Below are positions 27,876-39,300 of a stretch of DNA of 64,000 nt, in pieces. This DNA is from Litoribacter populi (lineage in GTDB: Bacteria; Bacteroidota; Bacteroidia; Cytophagales; Cyclobacteriaceae). The translations under genes were made by a program, and so were the position numbers. Position 1 is the first letter of the stretch; every line of letters starts with the position of its first letter. The notes beneath the pieces were generated by a model, which was given only the letters and a program-made list of their open reading frames with translations, was not told the DNA's origin and did no database searches. The stretch lies in contig NZ_VMKN01000001.1 in assembly GCF_007483685.1 (NCBI RefSeq), positions 434,001-498,000 on the forward strand, given 5' to 3'.

Positions 27876-28661
27876 ATGGAAAAATTAATATCCATAGACT
27901 TAGAAGCAGACTTTGGTTTTTTGCGGAAGCCTGATACCAATGATGGCATCGCTATGAGCTACAATATGCTGCACAAGCCTGCTTTACTTGGTATTTTCGG
28001 TGCTGTATTAGGACTGGAAGGTTACCAAAAGCGAGGAGTGCTTCCTGAGTACTATATGCAACTCCAGGGCCTTAAAGTTGGGATTTCCCCTTTGGGTGCT
28101 GAGCGCGGAAATTTTCCTAAAACTATGATCGTATATACTAACACTGTGGGCTATGCCAACAAGGATGGAAATCTAATCGCGTACGAAAATACCCTAATAA
28201 GGCCATCCTATCGGGTGTTTGTGGCACTAGCCAATGATCATCCGTTGTATCTTTCATTAAAAGATGCAAAGGCGGAATTTATCCCTTATCTGGGGAAAAA
28301 TGAATTTCCGGTATGGTGGAAACCTGAAAGTTTTCGGGAGTATGATTTAAAGCCGTTCGATTTTGGTCAAGATTATCAGGTAAAATCGCTTTTTCGTAAA
28401 AATGAAGGTGAAACCAGTAGAAATAATGAAGTCAATGGCAACGACCTTGGGTTTGCCGCCATGTTTACGCAGTATTCAGAATCCTTTTTTTATTTCGAGC
28501 GTTTGCCTGTGGGATTTCAGGAATTTGAAATGAAAAAGCGTGGAAAGGAATACCAGTACTTGATGGCTCCTTTTGTGTATTCCAACGCAAAATTTTCTGC
28601 GGATTATCAGTTAGAAAACCTGTACAGGCTTAATGATAACCAGGTTATCCAATTAAACTAA
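27876..28661 (+). CDS. cas5: Cas5, crRNA 5'-handle-binding subunit of type I-B Cascade
   Basis: A 261-residue Cas5b. The N-terminal beta strand SIDLEADFGFLRKPDTN followed by YNMLHKPALLGIFGAVLGL is the family signature, and YENTLIRPSYRVFVAL is the second conserved block. It caps the crRNA 5' handle in Cascade. Spacing of 3 bp to cas7 and 2 bp to cas3 shows tight operon packing. Intact. Confidence 0.9.
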   Translation: MEKLISIDLEADFGFLRKPDTNDGIAMSYNMLHKPALLGIFGAVLGLEGYQKRGVLPEYYMQLQGLKVGISPLGAERGNFPKTMIVYTNTVGYANKDGNLIAYENTLIRPSYRVFVALANDHPLYLSLKDAKAEFIPYLGKNEFPVWWKPESFREYDLKPFDFGQDYQVKSLFRKNEGETSRNNEVNGNDLGFAAMFTQYSESFFYFERLPVGFQEFEMKKRGKEYQYLMAPFVYSNAKFSADYQLENLYRLNDNQVIQLN

Positions 28662-28663
28662 TC

Positions 28664-31336
28664 ATGAGGTCATTTAAGGGAGTGATCAGCCAGGAACAGG
28701 TAGAGACTTTGCTGAAAGAGTCGAAAAAATACCTAGCGCATACTCCTGCTGAAACCTTGAGTGAACACATGGATTTAGTAACCCATTATTTTCAGGTTTT
28801 GGTTAGGATACATGGGTTAGAGCCAATAATAGACAGGTTGTTGCTAAAAATTTGCAAGGATGAAGAAAGCCTGGCTGAATTTTGTAAAAGGCTTTTTTGG
28901 CAAGCGATTCTTTATCATGATTTCGGAAAGGTAAACGAGAATTTTCAGCGAAAACTGGAAAATGTAAAGCATTTTCCGAATAATGTCAAAAACGGTATTG
29001 AGTCACAACATTCTGTTTTAAGTTCCTTTATTTTCTTGGTTCATCAGGTTTCAGATGGGTTTAGGGTGCTAGGAGACAAGAGTCCAGAGAGTCAGCAAAA
29101 GGTTATATTATTCATCTTTGCAATGGCTCACAATATAGGGAGGCATCACAGTCCCAACTTGGAAGATTTATCTGCAGGAAATACATTTGAAAAACTCAGT
29201 ACGGATTTGTGCAAGGGATTAGAAAGTTATCTTTACTGCTATAACAAACCCTTCCCCCCGCAATTGGTGGAAGGGTTACTTACTTTGCGAAAAAGAAATG
29301 TGAATTTTGAAAATTTAGGGTTTGAATGGTTCGCGCTGATCCGGCTAAATTTCTCATTGCTTACAGCAGCAGATTATTATGCTACTTCTCATTATTGTTA
29401 TGGGTGGACCTCACATTATGAATCCTTTGGTGTTTTAACCGATTGTCAACGGAGTAACCATTTTTTAGCACTTCAGCGAACGCATTCCCATAATAATGCA
29501 CTTTATCAATCATTAGAAAATTTGCTTGCCGAGGGCTTAGAAAAATACCTAGAGAAGTCTCCTGAAAACCTAAATGGTTTGCGTTCAAAAATGGCAGCCG
29601 AGGTAATTCATCGAATACGCCAAAATTCGGGAAAAAGGCTTTTCTACATAGAAGCTCCCACAGGTGGAGGCAAGACAAATATGGCATTCATTTCTACAAT
29701 GGAGCTTCTGCAAGCCAATAAGGAATTGAATAAAGTTTTTTATGTTTTCCCCTTTACAACTTTGGTTACTCAAACCCTTTTATCAGCGGAGGAAACACTC
29801 GGCTTGGAGCAGGATGAATGGATAGAATTGCACGGGAGGGCACCTTGGAAACAAAAGGGAGATCAGGAAGTAGAAAAAGATGGACTGTATGGTGTTGAGC
29901 GGCTAGATGACATCCATAACCAGTTTGTAAATTATCCTTATACCTTTCTGAGCCATGTCCGCTTCTTTGATATTATCAAATCCAATGAGAAGTCCAGTAT
30001 TTACCTTTTGCATAGGTTGGCCAATAGTATTGTAGTCATTGATGAGGTGCAGGCTTATAATCCGGCATTATGGGATAAAATGGCCTACTTGCTAAAAGAA
30101 TATGCTGAAGCTTTTAACATAAGGTTTATAGTGATGTCGGCTACATTACCCAAAATCGGAACCTTGGTGGAGGCAGATTTCTGTTACCTGCTTCCGGGTG
30201 CCATCGACCGTTTTTTCCTAAATGCCAATTTTGCCGATCGGGTAATCTTCAGTGATGAACTTTTAATCAGAAAACAGCCATGCAAGGAAGACCGGCAAGC
30301 TTACCTGGAATGGCTGTCAGCTGAGATCTTTGAGAAATCGGAAGATTATAAGGCTCATCACGGTAAGGTAAGAACTATTGTTGAGTTCATCTTCAAAAAA
30401 TCAGCTACCGAATTTGCAGCGTTAGCTGAAGAGATGTTTTATGGGTATCACATCTATGTACTGAGTGGAACCATTCTGGAACCTAGGAGAAAGGAAATTA
30501 TTAGGCAATTAAAAGCTGAAAGAAATCAGGAAGAAAATGTTTTATTGATCACCACTCAGGTAGTGGAAGCAGGGGTTGACATTGACATGGATCTAGGTTT
30601 TAAAAATCGCTCTATCATAGATTCTGAAGAACAACTTGCTGGTCGTGTCAATCGAAATGTAAAGAAGGAGGGGTGTACAGTTTATCTCTTTGATTTGGAT
30701 AATGCCAGTTTGATTTACGGTAAGGACCAGAGGTTTAAGGAGACTCGCAACAGCCTGGAGAAAGATTATTTCAAGATCCTACGGACAAAAAGGTTTGATG
30801 TGCTTTATGATAAGGTAAAAGGGTGGTTGGATGATTCAAATCAAGAAATGGGACTGGCTGGTACATACAAAGAGTATCGGGAGGAATTAATTGGAAAACT
30901 AAATTTCCCAAAAATAGATACTGAATTCACCCTAATTAATCAATCCAATATCAGTGTGTTTGTGCCATTGAAAATGGCTGTTACACATGGATCAGAAAAA
31001 GTGTTTACGCCGCATCAACTGGGGTTTCTGGAGAGTTTAGGGTTAAATCCGTGTGAAGACAAATTGGCGGGGAAAGATGTATTTGACTTGTACAAAAAGT
31101 TGATCACCGACAGCAATGATACATTTGTGGGTAGAAAAAGAAATTTAAAAATGCTGCAATCCATCATGGGAATGTACACTTTTTCACTTTTTTCAGAATC
31201 TAAAGTGGTAAAGGAATTGAGAAATGCAGGGAATAAAGAAGAATATGGCTATCTATATTTAGTTAGCCATGAAGAAGTTTACAGCTATGAAAATGGCTTA
31301 CAGGATCTGAAATTTTCTGAACTTATTTTTATTTAA
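28664..31336 (+). CDS. cas3: Cas3 helicase-nuclease
   Basis: An 890-residue fusion of HD nuclease and superfamily 2 helicase. The HD motif is in ILYHDFGKVN (His85-Asp86), and the downstream AMAHNIGRHH block supplies further metal ligands. Helicase motif I is APTGGGKT (331-338), motif II DEVQ (460-463), motif III MSATLP, and motifs V-VI TTQVVEAGVDID and QLAGRVNR. After Cascade binds a target, Cas3 unwinds and degrades it. The usual length for type I-B. All motifs are intact, so interference should work. Confidence 0.95.
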   Translation: MRSFKGVISQEQVETLLKESKKYLAHTPAETLSEHMDLVTHYFQVLVRIHGLEPIIDRLLLKICKDEESLAEFCKRLFWQAILYHDFGKVNENFQRKLENVKHFPNNVKNGIESQHSVLSSFIFLVHQVSDGFRVLGDKSPESQQKVILFIFAMAHNIGRHHSPNLEDLSAGNTFEKLSTDLCKGLESYLYCYNKPFPPQLVEGLLTLRKRNVNFENLGFEWFALIRLNFSLLTAADYYATSHYCYGWTSHYESFGVLTDCQRSNHFLALQRTHSHNNALYQSLENLLAEGLEKYLEKSPENLNGLRSKMAAEVIHRIRQNSGKRLFYIEAPTGGGKTNMAFISTMELLQANKELNKVFYVFPFTTLVTQTLLSAEETLGLEQDEWIELHGRAPWKQKGDQEVEKDGLYGVERLDDIHNQFVNYPYTFLSHVRFFDIIKSNEKSSIYLLHRLANSIVVIDEVQAYNPALWDKMAYLLKEYAEAFNIRFIVMSATLPKIGTLVEADFCYLLPGAIDRFFLNANFADRVIFSDELLIRKQPCKEDRQAYLEWLSAEIFEKSEDYKAHHGKVRTIVEFIFKKSATEFAALAEEMFYGYHIYVLSGTILEPRRKEIIRQLKAERNQEENVLLITTQVVEAGVDIDMDLGFKNRSIIDSEEQLAGRVNRNVKKEGCTVYLFDLDNASLIYGKDQRFKETRNSLEKDYFKILRTKRFDVLYDKVKGWLDDSNQEMGLAGTYKEYREELIGKLNFPKIDTEFTLINQSNISVFVPLKMAVTHGSEKVFTPHQLGFLESLGLNPCEDKLAGKDVFDLYKKLITDSNDTFVGRKRNLKMLQSIMGMYTFSLFSESKVVKELRNAGNKEEYGYLYLVSHEEVYSYENGLQDLKFSELIFI

Positions 31337-31338
31337 CT

Positions 31339-31860
31339 ATGAGAATTAATGCCACATTAATCAACCTTTTCCATGTATGTAAACGGCAAATGTGGTTACA
31401 TGCACAGGGAATTCGAATGGAGCATACTTCCCAAGTGGTAGCTGAGGGTAAACTTATAGGGGATACAAGTTATCAAAGTAGGGCGCAGAAATACACCGAA
31501 CTGCAAATTGGCAATATCAAAATTGATTATTATGACGCCAAGAACAAAGTCGTCCATGAAATCAAAAAATCTGACAGAGTTGAATATGCCCATTTAGCAC
31601 AAGTCAAATATTATATATATGTGTTGAAAGAACATGGCATTGAAGGGGTGACTGCTATTTTGGAATATCCCAAGATGCGGCAAAGTCAAGTGGTAGAATT
31701 TGAAGAGGGTGATGACGAGTTGGTGTTAAAATGGGTAGATGAAGTAAAGGGCTTAATATCTCAAGAAAAGTGCCCTCCATTAATAAAGAAGAGTTTATGC
31801 CGAACCTGCAGTTATTTCGAATTCTGCTATTCCGGGGAACTTCCGGAGGAACTGATTTAA
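31339..31860 (+). CDS. cas4: Cas4 exonuclease
   Basis: A 173-residue RecB-type nuclease with an iron-sulphur cluster. Cluster ligands are Cys14 (FHVCKRQMW) and Cys154, Cys157, Cys163 (SLCRTCSYFEFC). The nuclease core shows KIDYYD (Asp63) and HEIKKS (Glu74, Lys76). Cas4 trims prespacers and selects their PAM during adaptation. It lies 2 bp after cas3 and 24 bp before cas1, as in most I-B loci. Confidence 0.92.
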   Translation: MRINATLINLFHVCKRQMWLHAQGIRMEHTSQVVAEGKLIGDTSYQSRAQKYTELQIGNIKIDYYDAKNKVVHEIKKSDRVEYAHLAQVKYYIYVLKEHGIEGVTAILEYPKMRQSQVVEFEEGDDELVLKWVDEVKGLISQEKCPPLIKKSLCRTCSYFEFCYSGELPEELI

Positions 31861-31884
31861 ATTTTTGACTTAATTATTGAGATT

Positions 31885-32889
31885 TTGAGAAAGACCTACT
31901 ACCTTTTTAACCCCGGCAGGATCAGCCGGAAAGACAATACCCTGAAGTTTACCCCCGTAGATGAATCCGGGAAGGAAGGGACACCCAAATATCTTCCCGT
32001 GGAGGGAATTTCGGATTTGTACTGTTTCGGAGCGTTGGATGCAAACAGTGCCATGTATAACTTCTTGGGAAAAGCCGGTATCAGTGTCCACTTTTTTGAT
32101 TATTACGAGCATTACACGGGAAGCTTTATGCCCAAGGAATACCTTTTGGCCGGTAAGATGCAGATCCAGCAAACGAAGCATTATCTTTCCCCGACCAGAA
32201 GGCTAGCCATTGCAGGAAAATTCGTGGAAGGGGCTGCCTTCAACATTTGTAAAAACCTTCGATATTACCAGAACCGGGGCAAGGACCTGGAGGGTAGCCT
32301 GGAAAAAATCGGCAACCTAGCTGAACAGATTGGTGGGGCCAATAATGTACAGGCATTAATGGGAGTGGAGGGTAATATCAGGCATGTTTATTATCAGGCT
32401 TTTGATGGGATACTGAAAGATCATGCAATGGAAGGGAGGAGCAAACAGCCGCCCATGAATGAGATTAATGCCCTTATTTCATTTGGCAACATGATGTGCT
32501 ATACCTTTTGCCTGGGCCAGATCTACCATACCCAGTTGAATCCCACCATTAGTTTTTTGCACGAGCCGGGCTATAGGAGGTATTCACTGGCTCTGGATAT
32601 AGCCGAAATATTCAAGCCCCTGCTGGTGGACCGGACCATATTCAGGGTATTGAACAAAAGAGAAATTCAGTCCAAGGATTTTGATTTTCACGTCAACAAG
32701 GTTGTGCTGAAGGAATCCGGTAAAAAAGTATTTATCAAGGCTTTTGAGGAAAGACTGAACAAAACCCTCAAACATAGGGTGTTGAAGAAGCAGGTGAGTT
32801 ACAAGAGTTTGGTTAAACTGGAATGCTATAAACTAAGTAAGCACCTATTGGATATGGAAACCTATCGACCATTCAAGGTCTGGTGGTAA
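31885..32889 (+). CDS. cas1: Cas1 integrase
   Basis: A 334-residue Cas1. The start is a TTG at 31885, which gives the usual I-B N-terminus MRKTYYLFNPGRISRKDNT; no ATG fits. Metal ligands are expected at Glu162 (GVEGNIRH), His226 (FLHEPGYRR) and the acidic Asp238-Glu241 stretch. With Cas2 it integrates new spacers at the leader end of the array. The weak start codon may keep its level low relative to the interference genes. Intact. Confidence 0.93.
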   Translation: MRKTYYLFNPGRISRKDNTLKFTPVDESGKEGTPKYLPVEGISDLYCFGALDANSAMYNFLGKAGISVHFFDYYEHYTGSFMPKEYLLAGKMQIQQTKHYLSPTRRLAIAGKFVEGAAFNICKNLRYYQNRGKDLEGSLEKIGNLAEQIGGANNVQALMGVEGNIRHVYYQAFDGILKDHAMEGRSKQPPMNEINALISFGNMMCYTFCLGQIYHTQLNPTISFLHEPGYRRYSLALDIAEIFKPLLVDRTIFRVLNKREIQSKDFDFHVNKVVLKESGKKVFIKAFEERLNKTLKHRVLKKQVSYKSLVKLECYKLSKHLLDMETYRPFKVWW

Positions 32890-32901
32890 AAGAGAGAAGC
32901 T

Positions 32902-33165
32902 ATGTATGTAATATTGGTATATGACATTGGTCAAAAGCGAGTTGGCAAGATGCTCAAGCTTTGTCGCCGTTACCTCAACTGGATACAGAACTCTGTCTTT
33001 GAGGGGGAGATCACGCCTGTAAAGCTGAAGGAACTAAAAGCAGAGGCAAACCAATTGATGAAGAAAGGGGAGGATAGTATGATTATCTTTAAGAGCAGGG
33101 AAAAAAAATGGCTTGAAAAGGAGGTAATTGGTGAAGAGAAGAATAATCTAGATACTTTTTTGTAG
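32902..33165 (+). CDS. cas2: Cas2
   Basis: An 87-residue Cas2, the usual length. The ferredoxin-like strand MYVILVYDIGQKRV carries the conserved Asp8, followed by the helix VGKMLKLCRRYLNWIQNSVFEGE that is a clear family hallmark. It bridges Cas1 dimers in the spacer-integration complex. It starts 12 bp after cas1 and is the last cas gene, 206 bp before the array. Confidence 0.93.
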   Translation: MYVILVYDIGQKRVGKMLKLCRRYLNWIQNSVFEGEITPVKLKELKAEANQLMKKGEDSMIIFKSREKKWLEKEVIGEEKNNLDTFL

Positions 33166-33371
33166 TTGTCGGAGGAGTCCTTAGCAGTGAAAGCATAGGT
33201 AAGATTTTCTCTGATTTTTGTGGAAAAGTTCAAATAGGACAGGCATTGCAGGTTGTCGAACACTAGGGGAAAATCGGGTACTGCCGATCGACGAAAATCT
33301 TATCATTTTTATTAACTTTGAAAGGGTCCTTGAAGATAGTAGACGGTCTTTTTGCCCTCTCAAACCAACGG
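33166..33371 (+). promoter_or_regulatory. CRISPR leader
   Basis: A 206-bp non-coding region between cas2 and the first repeat. It contains an A/T-rich segment (about 33296-33325) of the kind seen in leaders. Its side of the array has perfect repeats while the far side has degenerate ones, so this is where the array grows and where precursor transcription begins. No exact promoter was placed. Confidence 0.75.
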
Positions 33372-36300
33372 CTTCTAATCGCACCATATAGGAATTGAAA
33401 TCGATGTCCCGACAGTCGGGTTTTTGATCTTTCATCCTTCTAATCGCACCATATAGGAATTGAAATACGCAGGTGGAACTGCCTATGCAGCACTCCCCGA
33501 GGCTTCTAATCGCACCATATAGGAATTGAAATTAGTCGAAGCCAACCATTCCGTGGAAATCATGAACCCTTCTAATCGCACCATATAGGAATTGAAATAT
33601 TGTTACTGCTTTAATTTTTGCCATGATAATGGGTCTTCTAATCGCACCATATAGGAATTGAAATTTGCAAGGTTCGGGCATCCTTTTAACCAATACTGAA
33701 CTTCTAATCGCACCATATAGGAATTGAAATATAAGCACCGACTCAAACCCAAGGCTATTATAAAACCTTCTAATCGCACCATATAGGAATTGAAATTGGC
33801 TTTTCCAGTGATTCACGATGTCTCGACAGTCCTTCTAATCGCACCATATAGGAATTGAAATCAGACAGTTCTTTGGACTTCGATTTGGAAGGCACAACTT
33901 CTAATCGCACCATATAGGAATTGAAATTCAGAGTATCAGAAGGACATAAATACATACGCTGACTTCTAATCGCACCATATAGGAATTGAAATTTAAAGAC
34001 GACCGTTTTTTAGGGGTTCAGATTTTCCCTTCTAATCGCACCATATAGGAATTGAAATAAAATGGGTTATACAATTTATGTCTCAGCACATGGCTTCTAA
34101 TCGCACCATATAGGAATTGAAATAACAGAGCCAAAGGAAGAGCGAACGGTGAATTACCTTCTAATCGCACCATATAGGAATTGAAATAGCTGTATGGGTG
34201 GTTTCAACTGTGTGCATTCAACTTCTAATCGCACCATATAGGAATTGAAATAGGGTAGAATATACCTCGATAAAACCTTTGCCCTCTCTTCTAATCGCAC
34301 CATATAGGAATTGAAATTTGCCGAGTGGGGTGCCCGTTTCACCAATGAGGGTCTTCTAATCGCACCATATAGGAATTGAAATATTGTTATCGACCACTCC
34401 CTCTTGAAAAGTCATATCTTCTAATCGCACCATATAGGAATTGAAATTTGATCACCTCGACCTCGGCAGGCTCTTTGGCAAACTTCTAATCGCACCATAT
34501 AGGAATTGAAATCGGGAGAGAGCAAACAGGACGGCAGCTATCTGCACCTTCTAATCGCACCATATAGGAATTGAAATCGCGTTACCGTAATGTATAAAGA
34601 CGCGATTAACCGACTTCTAATCGCACCATATAGGAATTGAAATAATTAGGGATAACGCCAAATATTAAGGGAGATATTCTTCTAATCGCACCATATAGGA
34701 ATTGAAATGTGGATAACAGTTATGGGACAAACAGTATTATTTATGCTTCTAATCGCACCATATAGGAATTGAAATACGGAATTAGAGAATACAACGGCGA
34801 AGGATCCGTTCTTCTAATCGCACCATATAGGAATTGAAATAATTTCAGAATTTGCACAGGAACAGAAGGACCTAACTTCTAATCGCACCATATAGGAATT
34901 GAAATAAGAAAAGGCAGAAGGGTATGCGGATTGGCTCCACCCTTCTAATCGCACCATATAGGAATTGAAATTTTTTCTTCCGTAGAAATCAACTGAAAAA
35001 TCCCCAGCTTCTAATCGCACCATATAGGAATTGAAATATGCTGAGCTTGATGCCAGATCTGCCAAGGTAACTGCTTCTAATCGCACCATATAGGAATTGA
35101 AATTTTATGTGTGGCATGGTGGTCTGCATTCCCATACACTTCTAATCGCACCATATAGGAATTGAAATTTGTTTCGTTCATGGCTATTTGTGTTTTGCTT
35201 GTATCTTCTAATCGCACCATATAGGAATTGAAATGCCACAATTTCCCCTATCCGTGAGTTATGTGCCATTCTTCTAATCGCACCATATAGGAATTGAAAT
35301 AAATGCTAGGCTGGCAGGATGAGGGTTTTTACGCCTCTTCTAATCGCACCATATAGGAATTGAAATCAGCTCTGTCCAGCATATAAGACAGCCCCAGATA
35401 ACCTTCTAATCGCACCATATAGGAATTGAAATCAGTATCCAGGCATTACACCCTACAATACAAGGAAACTTCTAATCGCACCATATAGGAATTGAAATTG
35501 AACCAGGTCTTCAAACCGCACTACAAAATACAGGCTTCTAATCGCACCATATAGGAATTGAAATAGGTTAATCGCTTGTTTTACGATTGCTGAAGTGAAT
35601 CTTCTAATCGCACCATATAGGAATTGAAATAGGTCCAAAAAGATAAAAACGACAACTGACAATCCACTTCTAATCGCACCATATAGGAATTGAAATATAA
35701 CTAAAACTCCACAATACTCTTCATTTATCATCCTTCTAATCGCACCATATAGGAATTGAAATCAACTATTTCACCTCTACCCAAGACGGAATCGACAACT
35801 TCTAATCGCACCATATAGGAATTGAAATAACCTATGAAGCGGCCAGACCAGCTTAAGGTCGAGGCTTCTAATCGCACCATATAGGAATTGAAATTCTATC
35901 ACATCATTGTCCGTCTGCTCGGCATAGGAGCTTCTAATCGCACCATATAGGAATTGAAATAGGTATTCCTCCTTAGTAGGAGGTTCTAACCCGTCTCTTC
36001 TAATCGCACCATATAGGAATTGAAATAGTGAAGGTTCGGTGGAAAGACTTTGGAACTCTTGCTTCTAATCGCACCATATAGGAATTGAAATTCTATTGCA
36101 CGGGTGGGTCTGACGCCATGAACATTGCTTCTAATCGCACCATATAGGAATTGAAATTTTTATTTTTTCCTGCCATTCCCCTCGGGAATCCTCTTCTAAT
36201 CGCACCATATAGGAATTGAAATAAATCCGTAAACACGTAGCGGTAGCGGTCTTCCTTCTTCTAATCGCACCATATAGGAATTGAAATTAGGTTACTTTAA

Positions 36301-39300
36301 AATTACCGCCTTCGTTCTGATTCTTCTAATCGCACCATATAGGAATTGAAATATAAAAAATGCTTATCATAAGCCTTTAACCAAAACTCTTCTAATCGCA
36401 CCATATAGGAATTGAAATTGGCATCTTTTGTGGCCTGAGCTGCTTCGAAATCTTCTTCTAATCGCACCATATAGGAATTGAAATCCAGATCAATACTGTA
36501 CTTAAAATCCCTGAGGTACTCTTCTAATCGCACCATATAGGAATTGAAATTAAAATGAGGCCCAATCCGTTTCCTTGAATTTTTCACTTCTAATCGCACC
36601 ATATAGGAATTGAAATAACTGCACCTCGAAGGTGGTTCCCCTTCGGTCTCCCTTCTAATCGCACCATATAGGAATTGAAATTCAAAACCCAGCAATTGCG
36701 TTAAAAATTGCTACAAACTTCTAATCGCACCATATAGGAATTGAAATTTCTGTAACAGAATCGAAAAGAGTCCCAGAACTTGCTTCTAATCGCACCATAT
36801 AGGAATTGAAATTTTAGCTCTCCTAAATTACTCATTTTTCGGCAGTACTTCTAATCGCACCATATAGGAATTGAAATTTGAAGTTGGTCTGGTTGATCGG
36901 CCCCCCTTCAAACTTCTAATCGCACCATATAGGAATTGAAATTAGGTATTGGTGACCGTTTTGCGCTCCAAACGCTCCTTCTAATCGCACCATATAGGAA
37001 TTGAAATATGATAGCGCAGGGGAGAGAGGTTATGGAGCACTTGCTTCTAATCGCACCATATAGGAATTGAAATATGGAGTTTACTATTTCATCTTTCAGA
37101 TCTTCTTCCTTCTAATCGCACCATATAGGAATTGAAATTTTTGGATATAAGGCAGGTGGGATTATGCCATACTCTTCTAATCGCACCATATAGGAATTGA
37201 AATGCTGATTCCGGAAGGCCTCCTCGACAAGGAGATTGCTTCTAATCGCACCATATAGGAATTGAAATTCCACAGATGAGTACCCCATATTCATGTGGGA
37301 CGAACTTCTAATCGCACCATATAGGAATTGAAATTCGGTCTTGGCCACCCAGCCCTTGCTGAGTATCCACTTCTAATCGCACCATATAGGAATTGAAATA
37401 TGAAGGTGCAATCCAGAACTGCTCCGACTCCTCTCTTCTAATCGCACCATATAGGAATTGAAATATTTTATTGTCAGTGCAAACACAGCATGAAATTCCT
37501 CTTCTAATCGCACCATATAGGAATTGAAATTATAAAGCTCAGGAGGCAACTTGTCAGCTTCTGGCTCTTCTAATCGCACCATATAGGAATTGAAATATTT
37601 ATCACAGGCCCATAAAGACCGCTATTTCTTGGCTTCTAATCGCACCATATAGGAATTGAAATCGGTTAATAAGGCTTCTTCCGCTAGTGATAAAGGGTCT
37701 TCTAATCGCACCATATAGGAATTGAAATATAACTGTGGGATTCTCTGTCCTATGTACCATGCCCCTTCTAATCGCACCATATAGGAATTGAAATTTGATT
37801 GAAATAATTATAAACGTTTTCAACAAAGGACTTCTAATCGCACCATATAGGAATTGAAATTTGGTTCCGGCTAGCTTTTCAATTGCTGATGCCATACTTC
37901 TAATCGCACCATATAGGAATTGAAATATGAAAAGGTTTAGAATAGGTGAAATTTTGAAGAAACTTCTAATCGCACCATATAGGAATTGAAATGCATAGAA
38001 TAATGAGGGTATCAAAGATCGCTTCAGCTTCTAATCGCACCATATAGGAATTGAAATCCAAAAAAGAAAACAATCAAAGGGTGTCATTCGATGCTTCTAA
38101 TCGCACCATATAGGAATTGAAATTTAGAAAATACTATTTCCGTGCATAAGCTGACCATTCTTCTAATCGCACCATATAGGAATTGAAATCCTACTCTGCC
38201 TACGAATCTTATTTTGAATCCTTACTTCTAATCGCACCATATAGGAATTGAAATCAATTTCCTTTAATGAGGATGTTTAAATCCTCCTCACTTCTAATCG
38301 CACCATATAGGAATTGAAATTAGGCTTTGTCTGATAATTGCAGGATGCCACAAAACTTCTAATCGCACCATATAGGAATTGAAATTGGTTAAGGAAAGAC
38401 AAATGTCCCACAGGAACGGCTTCTAATCGCACCATATAGGAATTGAAATAAAGCTCCGGTATCGACAAACTGACCGGACGGTGCTTCTAATCGCACCATA
38501 TAGGAATTGAAATCCGCTTACCCATTTGTCTTCCAGTATAGAGAGCAAGCTTCTAATCGCACCATATAGGAATTGAAATTTGATTTGACTTTGTTTACTA
38601 TATCATCAATTTTTCTTCTAATCGCACCATATAGGAATTGAAATTTACGACAGAGGGTTTTTTAAACCGTGTATATGTTCTTCTAATCGTACCATATAGG
38701 AATTGAAATGGAAAAACATAAGTGTCATCAAAATGGCAACCCTACTTCTAATCGCACCATATAGGAATTGAAATCAAACTGAATAGCCGTATGAAACGCG
38801 CAGAAGAGGACTTCTAATCGCACCATATAGGAATTGAAATTCGCCACTACCTATAAAGTACTTGCCGAGAAACTCCCTTCTAATCGCACCATATAGGAAT
38901 TGAAATCCACCTTTCTTTCTGCTCTCATCATAAGTGACAAACTTCTAATCGCACCATATAGGAATTGAAATATGATTAAGATTCCTGCCTGTATCTTAGA
39001 GGCAAGCTTCTAATCGCACCATATAGGAATTGAAATAATAGAAATTATAAATGGGATAATTCCCGTCAAAACTTCTAATCGCACCATATAGGAATTGAAA
39101 TACATAATATGGCTGATTTTGCTCTGATTGTAGTTTCTTCTAATCGCACCATATAGGAATTGAAATTGAAATTTTACAAGGGCTATGAGTTGGGTTTTAG
39201 CCTTCTAATCGCACCATATAGGAATTGAAATCCGAAAACCCGCACATCTACGATCGGGTCAGTGAGCTTCTAATCGCACCATATAGGAATTGAAATGGGC

